From Salinarchaeum laminariae (lineage in GTDB: Archaea; Halobacteriota; Halobacteria; Halobacteriales; Salinarchaeaceae), in NCBI RefSeq assembly GCF_023204835.1, contig NZ_CP096270.1:682001-746000 (forward strand): DNA of 64,000 nucleotides, in the 5' to 3' direction. Below the pieces are notes generated by a model, which saw only the letters and a list, made by a program, of their open reading frames with translations, did not search any database and was not told the DNA's origin. The translations under genes and the position numbers were made by a program. Below, one piece after another: positions 8,994 to 17,656 of this stretch (its first letter is position 1; every line of letters starts with the position of its first letter).

Positions 8994-10313
8994 TCAGTTT
9001 CCGTAGTCGTCAGTGTCCATCGTACCGGAAATCACGACGGATCGGCCACTAGTGCTGATGGAGATGTCGTCGACGTCGTCGAACGTCTCGTCTTCGGCGT
9101 CCTCTGTCCAGTCTTCGACGTCACCGGTGTCGACGTCGTCGGCGTCCGCGAAGGTGATGACCCATTCGACGTCGGAGGTTTCGCCGTTGACGGTCACGGA
9201 CGATCCCCGTGCGACCGCTCCCTCGAACTGCCCCATCTCCTCGGCCGTCTCCTCCGTCTCCTCGAAGGTTCGACCGCTGACGAACGTCCCGGCGGTAAGG
9301 GTGCTCGTCAGCTCAGCGTACGCCTCGCTATCGTCGGCGTACCGCGTTTCTTTCCCGGCGCCGGTGTCGACGATCGACTTGGCGACCGTCCGCGGGTCGA
9401 TCGGCGTTCCGACGAGCGTCAACGTCAGCGTATACGGCGTCGTTTCGCCGGAGGAGTACGTCTGGGCATTGATCGTGTAGGTGCCACTCTGTTCGAGTTC
9501 GAGCTCCGAGATCTGGGCCGATCCATCGAGCCCACCGTCGTTTCTAACTGAGTCACCGTTTGGGTCGTCCAGAACCAGATATGGATCCGCCTCCGAAGCT
9601 TCCATGTGGATGGTGATGATGTCACCTGCAGTCGCCTCGAACTCGACCGGCTCGTTGTGGTAGAGACCGCTGTACTCCGGATCGCTTTCCTCGATCTGAC
9701 TGTTCCAGCTCTCACCGTAGTTGATCGAGCGCAGGTCCTGCTTGCTACCGCTCTGGCCGTTACCCTCGATCGGATTGTCCGTACCGCCCGTCATCGACGT
9801 CGAGCGACCGATGACGATGTCGCTGTCGTCCAGTGCGACGGCGCGCTGTTCGTTCGGACCGACGAACATCTGGTAGCCCTCGTACTCCTCGCCCTCCTCG
9901 AACTCGTTCTCCTCGAGGGCGTCGGTGACGTCCTCTCGCTCGGCCTCGTAGCCAAGCAGGACCTGGGCGGTGCTCCCGTCGAAACTCATCACCGTTTCGA
10001 CCTCGTCGAAGTCGATATCGAGAAGCTCGTACTGGGATTCGACCTCCGCCTCCGTCGTATCGAACCACTCCTCGTCGAACGAGTCCTCGTACTCGTTGAT
10101 CTCGATGGGCGCGATTCCGTTGAAAAAGTAGTTATCGGTGTCTCGGATCGTTCCGGGCGCGTACTGCCAGTTCGTGTAGCTACCGGGGATCGCACCGCCA
10201 CCCCCACCGCCACCGCCGCCGAGAATACCGGTACAGCCCGCTGCGGACGCGAGTATGCCCGTTCCAACCAGTGCCCCACTTGATTTCAGGAAACGTCGTC
10301 GTGATTCGGCCAT
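8994..10313 (-). CDS. Tat lipoprotein with inserted PPC-like domain (439 aa)
   Basis: Signal SRRRFLKSSGALVGTG with lipobox SAAGC (Cys27), then nine consecutive glycines. Residues about 45-170 and 306-439 align with the 308-aa paralogue. Residues about 171-305 (DNA 9399-9803) are extra and look like a bacterial pre-peptidase C-terminal (PPC) beta-sandwich: EATAGDIITIHMEAS, YLVLDDPNGDSV, ELEQSGTYTINAQTYSSG, YTLTLTL. PPC domains occur on secreted enzymes and surface proteins and probably aid binding or stability. The function of the host domain is unknown. The inserted segment looks less GC-rich than its flanks, which suggests a later acquisition. Confidence 0.87.
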   Translation of the reverse strand: MAESRRRFLKSSGALVGTGILASAAGCTGILGGGGGGGGGAIPGSYTNWQYAPGTIRDTDNYFFNGIAPIEINEYEDSFDEEWFDTTEAEVESQYELLDIDFDEVETVMSFDGSTAQVLLGYEAEREDVTDALEENEFEEGEEYEGYQMFVGPNEQRAVALDDSDIVIGRSTSMTGGTDNPIEGNGQSGSKQDLRSINYGESWNSQIEESDPEYSGLYHNEPVEFEATAGDIITIHMEASEADPYLVLDDPNGDSVRNDGGLDGSAQISELELEQSGTYTINAQTYSSGETTPYTLTLTLVGTPIDPRTVAKSIVDTGAGKETRYADDSEAYAELTSTLTAGTFVSGRTFEETEETAEEMGQFEGAVARGSSVTVNGETSDVEWVITFADADDVDTGDVEDWTEDAEDETFDDVDDISISTSGRSVVISGTMDTDDYGN

Positions 10314-10335
10314 AAGTTTCGAAACGTCGTTGGGT

Positions 10336-10351
10336 TATCAGACACTTATAC
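10336..10351 (-). promoter_or_regulatory. Promoter of the 439-aa lipoprotein gene
   Basis: The minus strand reads GTATAAGTGTCTGATA, ending about 23 bases upstream of the ATG at 10313. It is a near copy of the element upstream of the paralogue, although the flanking DNA has diverged. This suggests a shared regulator or a strong common core promoter. Confidence 0.55.
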
Positions 10352-10656
10352 CCAACGGCATGGAAAGATGATATCGTTTATATTATCTCTCAAAAAATAG
10401 CATAGTCCCCTGAACACCTGTTCAACCAGTGCAGAATATCCCAATTTCCAATATACACAGCAAGGGGCGGCATCCTGGATCGCCACATATCCTCCGTGAC
10501 CAGTTGTAAAGACGCGAGCCGCAACTGGCTGTGGACGTTGCTATCTATCGGTTGTTCGACCCTCACCCGGACAACCATTGGTCGATCTCTCGCCGATTGA
10601 GCCGCGGCGGTCGTCCGCCCCCGATGTTCATACATTCGTGGCGCGTAGACCCACGC
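10352..10656. other. Divergent intergenic region, lipoprotein / usp
   Basis: About 300 bases without a supported gene. The left part (10365-10450) is AT-rich, with runs such as TTTATATTATC and CAAAAAATAG. The right part is GC-rich and would hold the usp promoter. No hairpin terminator or repeat stands out. Confidence 0.4.
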
Positions 10657-11106
10657 ATGTACGACTCTGTCCTCGTTCCAACGGACGGTAGCGACGCGGT
10701 GAAGACGGCCCTCGAGCACGGCCTGCGGATCGCGGAGAATGACGGTGCAGTCGTACACGGACTCTCCGTGGTCGATCGACGGATCACAACGGCCGCAGAT
10801 CCGGAGACGCGGCCCGACGTCGAGGCGACGCTGACCGAGGAGGCCGAGACGGCCCTCGAGCGCGTCCGGGCCGCGGCGGAACGGAAGGGACTCCCGAGCG
10901 TCACGGAGCACCGACACGGAACGCCACACAAGGAGATGCTCGACTACGCCGAATCCGAATCCATCGATCTGGTGGCAATCGCATCACACGGGAAATCCCC
11001 TCGCGAGAAGATTACCACCATGGGGAGCGTCTCCGAGCGCGTCGTCGATGGAGCAACCGTCCCGGTGCTCGTCGTTCGGGCCGACGACGCAACCCTGGAG
11101 GAGTGA
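10657..11106 (+). CDS. Universal stress protein (UspA family)
   Basis: 149 aa from ATG 10657 (MYDSVLVPTDGSD), the normal UspA N terminus; longer in-frame extensions upstream have no family support. A Rossmann-like alpha/beta Usp fold is expected: LVPTDGSD at the first strand, VVHGLSVVD at the second, LVAIASHGK and a C-terminal GSVSERVV...VPVLVVR. The nucleotide loop is atypical: HGKSPREKITTMGSVS lacks the usual second glycine of G-x2-G-x9-G(S/T), so ATP binding may be weak. Usp proteins act in the cytoplasm in stress tolerance. Single gene, probably monocistronic. Confidence 0.9.
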   Translation: MYDSVLVPTDGSDAVKTALEHGLRIAENDGAVVHGLSVVDRRITTAADPETRPDVEATLTEEAETALERVRAAAERKGLPSVTEHRHGTPHKEMLDYAESESIDLVAIASHGKSPREKITTMGSVSERVVDGATVPVLVVRADDATLEE

Positions 11107-11218
11107 CTCAAAGGGGTGAATCGGGGGAGTGAATCTGCGAGAGGAACGAGTCAGAGGAGATCTGAGGAGCAGCGCTACCAGAGAGACGGACCGACCGCCG
11201 CGCAAACGGAGCCCGCGT

Positions 11219-11806
11219 TCACGCGTCGACGTTCCATTGGCCCTGCTCGATCACGACGCCCGGCAGTCTGACGAGCCGTGGTCGAACGCAGTCCCACCAC
11301 GACTCGGCGTCGTCGAATCCGGCCTCGTGGGCCGGATATACGACGGTCTGTAGCTCCTCAGAATCGCACGGCCCCGCGTCTTCCAGGTGCTCGTGGGCAG
11401 CACGTACGGCGTCGCGCTTCCAGTCACGCATCATCTCACTGGCGCCGGGGACGTCCATGCGAGCGAGTCGGCGACCGATCCGATCGGCGTCGGGGCCTAT
11501 CTCGCTTGCGTCGCGCGTTCCGACGGTCTCCGCGAGATCCGCTGCTGGACGGTGGTAACAGTCGATCGCCTCGCCCAGATCGATCTCATCGTCGTCTTCG
11601 ACGAGTTTGCGCTGCCGAATATCGACGCCACGAACGGTTGCATGCCGGAGGTCACCGGCGGAGACGAGGTCCTCGATGACGTCCGCTGCAGCGGGTTCGG
11701 GGACGTCCGCTGCCACGGCGACCTCCGCCGTGCTCAGCGGTTCGGCGTCAACGAACGCGCTCCGAACCCGCTCGCGCAGTTCGGGGCCGTCGACCTCCAG
11801 CGACAT
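11219..11806 (-). CDS. Winged-helix-like haloarchaeal protein of unknown function (195 aa)
   Basis: An acidic cytoplasmic protein. Residues 1-70 resemble a winged helix-turn-helix: FVDAEPLSTAEVAVAADVPE, then DVIEDLVSAGDLRHATV. The C-terminal part contains two Trp-rich motifs (MMRDWKRDAVRAAHEHLEDAG and ESWWDCVRPRLVRLPGVV). No close family is recognised. It might be a DNA-binding regulator or a nucleic-acid-associated protein. It is separated from the downstream regulator gene by about 170 bases that show nothing notable. Confidence 0.65.
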   Translation of the reverse strand: MSLEVDGPELRERVRSAFVDAEPLSTAEVAVAADVPEPAAADVIEDLVSAGDLRHATVRGVDIRQRKLVEDDDEIDLGEAIDCYHRPAADLAETVGTRDASEIGPDADRIGRRLARMDVPGASEMMRDWKRDAVRAAHEHLEDAGPCDSEELQTVVYPAHEAGFDDAESWWDCVRPRLVRLPGVVIEQGQWNVDA

Positions 11807-11975
11807 AGACCGTCGTTGGAGAGCCGAGCACTTGGGGCTACCCCTCTCGGAGCCCAGAAGTAGCAGCTGGTACGAGGTGGCAAAAACGTGGAAACGGGGA
11901 GGGCCGGAGTCAGCGGGCGCCAGAACGGCACCCGTATGTGACTCCGGGGGCCGTTCAAAAGGCCCTGCTGGAGAC

Positions 11976-12761
11976 TCAAACGCGCGTTTGACGCTTCCGC
12001 CAGTACCAGGTGCCGACGCCGATTGCGAGGAGGCAGCTTCCAGCGAGGAAGACGACGAGCTCCGGTGGGATTCCGGAGACGTCCAGCGGTTCCGCGATCC
12101 AGCCGAACTCCTGGGCCAGTGGCTCGACTGCCTGGTCGCCGCCCTGTTGAAGGTCAGTAGCCGCGTCGGTCTGCTGGTCGGTACCGGTTGCCTGCCCGTC
12201 CAGGCTGTAATCGGCCGCCGAGTCGTCCGTCGACGTCGTCACCTCGGCTCCGCTACCCTCCGACGACGTACTCCCGGACGTCGTGTCGACCGCAGCCGCT
12301 CCGGTAGCAGCCGACGTCTCGTTTGCGTCGACGAGGCCGCGGACTGCGAGACTCAGACCGGCCAGTGCGCCAACTCCACCGAGCAACCTGCCGAGCGCCC
12401 GCTGGAGCAGTGTCTCGTCTTCCTCCCTGCCGGCGAACAACACCAGCGGCCGATCCGCCGGTGCGTAGACGTCCATCTCGCGACCTTTCTCGGAGTAGGC
12501 GGTGTCGACGACCTCGACCACGCCCGCGTCCTCGAGCTTTCCGAGATGGTACTGGACGTTTTGCAGCGAAGTGTCGACGCGGTCCGCGAGCGCCGAGGGA
12601 TGACCGGGATCATCGTTCAGGGCAGCGAGCAGTTCCCGCGCAGTGGTCGAGGAGAGCGCGCCGAGCACCGCTTCCGCGTCTTCATCATCGAGGCCGACCA
12701 CCCGCGGCTCGGCGTCTTCCCGAGCCGACGCGTCCGGAATCGACGGTAGCAGGTCGGCCAT
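11976..12761 (-). CDS. ArsR-like HTH regulator with C-terminal membrane anchor (261 aa)
   Basis: The N-terminal half is a winged HTH of the ArsR/HTH_20 kind: ALSSTTARELLAALNDDPGHPSALADRVDTSLQNVQYHLGKLEDAGVV at about residues 34-82, then a wing YSEKGREMDVYAPADRPLVL. A hydrophobic stretch (about 122-142, LLGGVGALAGLSLAVRGLV) is followed by a Ser/Thr/Asp-rich region and a C-terminal transmembrane helix (ELVVFLAGSCLLAIGVGTWYW) ending in basic residues. This suggests a one-component membrane-bound regulator with an extracytoplasmic loop able to sense the cell surface. The divergent neighbour is the PQQ-propeller lipoprotein gene, a plausible target. Confidence 0.82.
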   Translation of the reverse strand: MADLLPSIPDASAREDAEPRVVGLDDEDAEAVLGALSSTTARELLAALNDDPGHPSALADRVDTSLQNVQYHLGKLEDAGVVEVVDTAYSEKGREMDVYAPADRPLVLFAGREEDETLLQRALGRLLGGVGALAGLSLAVRGLVDANETSAATGAAAVDTTSGSTSSEGSGAEVTTSTDDSAADYSLDGQATGTDQQTDAATDLQQGGDQAVEPLAQEFGWIAEPLDVSGIPPELVVFLAGSCLLAIGVGTWYWRKRQTRV

Positions 12762-12887
12762 TCGTACGGCGAATGGACGCGATCGTATATGGGCTTTCTG
12801 ACAGACGGTTCCGAATCTGGATCATACGTCAAAGTAGCAAGCAGACGATTCCCACGAGCCGATTATATCCCCATAGATGGAGCGGAA

Positions 12888-12895
12888 TTTATATA
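12888..12895 (+). promoter_or_regulatory. TATA box of the PQQ-repeat lipoprotein gene
   Basis: TTTATATA lies 25-32 bases upstream of the ATG at 12920, fitting a leaderless transcript. It lies in the 158-base divergent region shared with the membrane-anchored HTH gene. Confidence 0.6.
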
Positions 12896-12919
12896 CCACC
12901 ATCCGACGATGACATCGCC

Positions 12920-14167
12920 ATGACCGATTTCCGCAGTCGCCGACAGGTCCTCCGCTCCGGAGTCGCACTCGGGTCACTCACCGTGGCCGGCTGCCTCGAC
13001 GGCTCCGGCGACACCGATGAGAGCTCGAACACGACGAACGGCAGGTCTGACAACACCACGTCGCCGAATAGCTCCGATCCCGACGGGACCGACGAACCGG
13101 AGCAAACCATGATCGACCGCTGGCCGATGTACAGGTACGACGCACAAAATACCGGCTTTGTCGACGTAGAGCCTCCCCGGGAGAACGTCGGGAAGCTGTG
13201 GAATCTAGATATCGGGACGTCGATCAATTCGAATCCCGTCGTCGACGGCAAGACCGTCTACCTCCGGGACGCCGAGGGGACCGCCTACGCCATCGAGGAG
13301 GGAGAAGTTCTCTGGTCGGAGGCACTCGGCGGTGAACAGGTGAAGGTGTCACCTGCCATTGTCGAGGACCTCCTAATCGTTCCGCACTCTGAGGGACTGT
13401 TCGCACTGAATCGGGCCGATGGATCGGAGGAATGGTCGTACTCGACGCCAGAGGTCCCAACGGAACTGACTGTTACGGAGGAACTCGTGATCTTTGCTGA
13501 TGAAAGCGACATTATTCACTGCGTCAAGGCCGGAAACAGCCAGGAGCAATGGACGAAGGAGCCAACCGTAGACAGAACTGGCTTCGTCGGGGCTCCAGCG
13601 GTGCTCGACGGCGATGCATACATTCGGCAGAGTCCGCCTGTAGATGCAGAGTTCGGACAGATTGTCAAGATAGATCTCGAATCTGGCTATATACGCAGTG
13701 CAGTCACCGAAAATGAGTACTTCGGCTGGGCTATATCGGTTCACGAGAGCGGGATCTACACTGGCGGTGACGGCGTATTCGCCTTCGATTTGGATGGGAA
13801 TAAGATGTGGGAGTATTCGACCGGAAATAAAGTCAAATCTGTCCCAGTCATAACCCACAATAGAGTGTTCGGCGTGGAGGAGCACATCACTGAGCCAAAG
13901 ATTCATGCACTCGATAGAGAAAGCGGTGATCTCCATTGGACAAGGGGAATTAATATGTTTACCCCACCCGCACCGGTGGTTTTCGGGGATTTAATTGTAT
14001 TTGGAGAAGGTGGAGAAAAGAGAATCGCTGCATACTCAGTAGATGAGTTCGACCTTGAATGGGAAATTGACGAAGATTTTGACACATTTCTTGATCCTTC
14101 GGTATCCAACGGAGAAATTTTCTTTTTATCAGACAAAGGTAGCGTCTTTTCAATAGGAGAGAAATAA
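12920..14167 (+). CDS. PQQ-like beta-propeller Tat lipoprotein (415 aa)
   Basis: Tat signal SRRQVLRSGVALGS with lipobox VAGC (about Cys25) and a Ser/Asn/Thr/Asp linker. From about residue 75 the protein has repeated PQQ-enzyme-like blades: YRYDAQNTGF, then NPVVDGKTVYLRDAEGTAYAI, PHSEGLFALNRADGSEEWSYS, and KIHALDRESGDLHWTRG. It is a surface-anchored propeller, probably for protein interaction rather than catalysis; no PQQ dehydrogenase active-site motif is seen. Base composition changes within the gene: the 3' half (from about 13500) is distinctly AT-richer than the 5' half and runs into an AT-rich intergenic island. The upstream in-frame extension has no family support. Confidence 0.88.
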   Translation: MTDFRSRRQVLRSGVALGSLTVAGCLDGSGDTDESSNTTNGRSDNTTSPNSSDPDGTDEPEQTMIDRWPMYRYDAQNTGFVDVEPPRENVGKLWNLDIGTSINSNPVVDGKTVYLRDAEGTAYAIEEGEVLWSEALGGEQVKVSPAIVEDLLIVPHSEGLFALNRADGSEEWSYSTPEVPTELTVTEELVIFADESDIIHCVKAGNSQEQWTKEPTVDRTGFVGAPAVLDGDAYIRQSPPVDAEFGQIVKIDLESGYIRSAVTENEYFGWAISVHESGIYTGGDGVFAFDLDGNKMWEYSTGNKVKSVPVITHNRVFGVEEHITEPKIHALDRESGDLHWTRGINMFTPPAPVVFGDLIVFGEGGEKRIAAYSVDEFDLEWEIDEDFDTFLDPSVSNGEIFFLSDKGSVFSIGEK

Positions 14168-14699
14168 CATGCGACAATGTTTAGATCAGATTTCGATTCA
14201 TCTAAAGAATACGACATTAAGCAGCCAATAGTTCTTACCCACTCACGGCCGTTGGCAGACATACGTGTGTTTCGTTGGGAGAAGGATTGAAATGGCCTGC
14301 AAACCAGATTCGTTCTTTCGATTTATCAGGAAGTACCCTACCAAAGTTCACAGAGTACACACACACACATTGTCGGGTTGAAGGGTAGAGATCATCTTAA
14401 GAGGACTCAACCAGGCAAATCCGAGGGTAGCATCGAATGAATATCCTACTGAGCGTGCGTGGGGAGCGCAAAGACTTTCGAACATTTATCCGTCCGTAAT
14501 ACCATATGAGGAATGATATCTATAATTTCATCTCCGACCAAGCCCCAGCACATTTAAACAATTTCACAAGAACCCATTCCGCCATTATGACCACTTTATG
14601 CCATAATTGCTTCCAAGACTAGATGAAGTGGATAGTTGTTGGAACCCAAATATATACATATGGAAGACCATATGAACATAAATTAAAAATTGGCAGACA
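14168..14699. other. AT-rich intergenic island between convergent surface-protein genes
   Basis: A 532-base gap with unusually low GC for this chromosome. It holds an AC dinucleotide run near 14352-14366, CATATG boxes near 14670-14690, and a 37-codon ORF at 14177-14290 (MFRSDFDSSKEYDIK...) with poor codon bias. No recognised gene or RNA was found. It may be a relic of foreign DNA. Confidence 0.5.
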
Positions 14700-16145
14700 T
14701 TAATCGCGTCGAGAGCGGTTAGATTCGCGGGGATTGATTTTCTTAAATAATTTAAGCAAGCGCTCCATTACATCCGTTACTCGACTTCGCGCTTCCTCAG
14801 GATCTGGCGGTAGCAGCACGGTCTGCGTCCTAGAAACGGTCTGACGGCCATCGTCAACCCTGACTGTAACCTCCGTCTCATCATGCTCACCATCAGGTAT
14901 TTCAACCTCTTTATATATTATTCCACTCGGATCCATAGTTTCTCCAGTAATTACATATGAATCACCAATCACAACATCCATAGAATCAGCGGGATTATGC
15001 TTGTCGTTCAAAGTATACTTAATCAGCAGTGAATTCCCAGAGAGATCTATCTCCAAACCTTGTATTTCGGGCTCTGGATCCACGATGACATTCCGATGAA
15101 GTACCGCTTCGGTCGATACTGTCGTATTAATACGACTATACGCTGTGGAGTTTCCCATGCCGTGGCCTGCGTAGTTTCCGAGTCGTTCGACCGTGAGATC
15201 GAGGTTTGCAGTAACCGTGTTTACTCCAGGCCGCAACGTGAACTCGGCCTGTGTTCCATCCACAGCATAATTTTCTGCGTCCCCATTTCCAACTCCCCAT
15301 ATGGCATCCGTGACTGTTCCGTGCTCGCTCGTACGAACGACGTAGTCCAATCCTTCGTATTCCCAGCCATCGTCTGTTATCGCATCCGGCTCACCCGTGA
15401 TCACTGCCGGTCCCTCGATCCGAGGGTACTCCTCTGACTCCGGAGTATTCGGCGTCCAGCTATCCGTTCCCCCTGGCGCGCTCCACGTATCGCTCACGGT
15501 CTGATTCCACTGGTCGGCGACCACTGCACGGTACGTGGCGCCGGGGGCGATCAGGGCCGTGTGGTTGATGACCCCACCGAGCTCAGAAACGCTCTGGTTC
15601 CCGATCCTCTGATCGCCGCGGTACCACGTCACGTTCTCGACGACGGCAGCGCCGGGGCTGATCGTGGTCGTCAGGTTAGCCTCCTCACCGGTCGCATCTG
15701 GGGAGCCCTGTAGCTCCACGCCGAAATCGCCACGCGGCACGACCGCTACGTAGAGGGTGTCCGTCGCCGTCTGGCCGTCATCGTCGGTGACGGTGACACT
15801 CACGGTGTAGTCGCCGAGTTCGGGGACGCGAAAGTGAGCGAGGCCGCAGTCCGTCGAATCACAGGTCTGCGTGATGGCGTCGCCCGACGGCGACGTAATC
15901 GTCCAGTCGTAGGAAACGATCTCTCCCTCGGGTGAGTGCGATTGCGTCGCGTCGAGCAGTACTGACGCGTTACGTTCGACCGTCTGGTCCAGTCCTGCCT
16001 CTGCCTGCGGAGCACCCTCCGGAGCGCTCTGGCTCGTCGCCGCTGTTGCAGCGGGGGACGAAGCGATCGCGGGGGCGGCGGCTACAGCGCAGACGAGGAG
16101 GAAAACGAAGAGACACGAACCGAGCCGCGAAGCAGTTTGATTCAT
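14700..16145 (-). CDS. Secreted PKD-domain protein (481 aa)
   Basis: A Sec-type signal peptide lies at residues 1-28 (LFVFLLVCAVAAAPAIASS). A PKD domain spans about 45-135: AGLDQTVERNASVLLDAT, SHSPEGEIVSYDWTITSPSG and DYTVSVTVTDDDGQ. The remainder is beta-rich and Ig-like, with many N-x-S/T sequons. The C terminus is basic (SRVTDVMERLLKLFKKINPRESNRSRRD) rather than a PGF-CTERM sorting tail, which is odd for an exoprotein. The 3' half (14700 to about 15350) is AT-rich with unusual codons compared with its 5' half, mirroring the facing PQQ gene. A minus-strand TTTTTATA box sits near 16180. Confidence 0.82.
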   Translation of the reverse strand: MNQTASRLGSCLFVFLLVCAVAAAPAIASSPAATAATSQSAPEGAPQAEAGLDQTVERNASVLLDATQSHSPEGEIVSYDWTITSPSGDAITQTCDSTDCGLAHFRVPELGDYTVSVTVTDDDGQTATDTLYVAVVPRGDFGVELQGSPDATGEEANLTTTISPGAAVVENVTWYRGDQRIGNQSVSELGGVINHTALIAPGATYRAVVADQWNQTVSDTWSAPGGTDSWTPNTPESEEYPRIEGPAVITGEPDAITDDGWEYEGLDYVVRTSEHGTVTDAIWGVGNGDAENYAVDGTQAEFTLRPGVNTVTANLDLTVERLGNYAGHGMGNSTAYSRINTTVSTEAVLHRNVIVDPEPEIQGLEIDLSGNSLLIKYTLNDKHNPADSMDVVIGDSYVITGETMDPSGIIYKEVEIPDGEHDETEVTVRVDDGRQTVSRTQTVLLPPDPEEARSRVTDVMERLLKLFKKINPRESNRSRRD

Positions 16146-16261
16146 TCGTGTATAGCGAAATTAACGTTCGTATTGGTATAAAAATGTGTTCAGACTGGAG
16201 CGATCAGGCGGACGGGTTGCCCGTCGAAACGCCTTTGCGGGCGCCCGCGATAGCCTCATTC

Positions 16262-16408
16262 ATGCCATCAGTCCCTGCACTGCTCGGGTTGGATCCGCTC
16301 TTCTGGATCCTCGCAGCGGTCCTGCTCGGTCTGATCTTCTTCGGATTCCTGCTCTTCCGCCGGACCGTCATGGGGTTCAAGGAAGGGATGGACGACACCA
16401 AACGCTGA
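16262..16408 (+). CDS. Small single-pass membrane protein (48 aa)
   Basis: ATG 16262, reading MPSVPALLGLDPLFWILAAV and ending RRTVMGFKEGMDDTKR. There is one long transmembrane helix (about residues 10-34), then a short charged cytoplasmic tail. It has the look of the small membrane proteins of unknown function that are widespread in haloarchaea. The longer in-frame extension upstream is rejected because it overlaps the divergent gene and is Arg-rich. Confidence 0.65.
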   Translation: MPSVPALLGLDPLFWILAAVLLGLIFFGFLLFRRTVMGFKEGMDDTKR

Positions 16409-16492
16409 GCACGATCCAGTCCGGCGCGTCCGATAGAATGCCGCGTTTCCGCAGCCGTCGATAGGTTTCTCCGGTGCGACCGCAGTTCCCCG

Positions 16493-17530
<1,038 letters not shown>

Positions 17531-17656
17531 GGGTGTGCGTTGTACACCGGCGCTGAAATAGCTGGCCGGTTTGCCGGAACTGGCCCGAGATTCGAGAGAG
17601 TGGATCGGTAGCGAGTCACAGAGTACCATTTTACTGGTCGACCCCTCGGTCCGACC

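Noticed and set aside
9399-9803. Inserted block in the lipoprotein considered an intein
   Set aside because: It lacks intein blocks and the N-terminal Cys/Ser plus C-terminal Asn/Gln; it looks like a PPC domain.
12323-12919. Upstream extension of the PQQ lipoprotein frame
   Set aside because: It is antisense to the HTH gene and Arg-rich; a Tat signal begins at 12920, with a TATA box at 12888.
14177-14290. 37-codon ORF in the AT-rich island
   Set aside because: Poor codon bias, no clear promoter and no family; it is too short to support.
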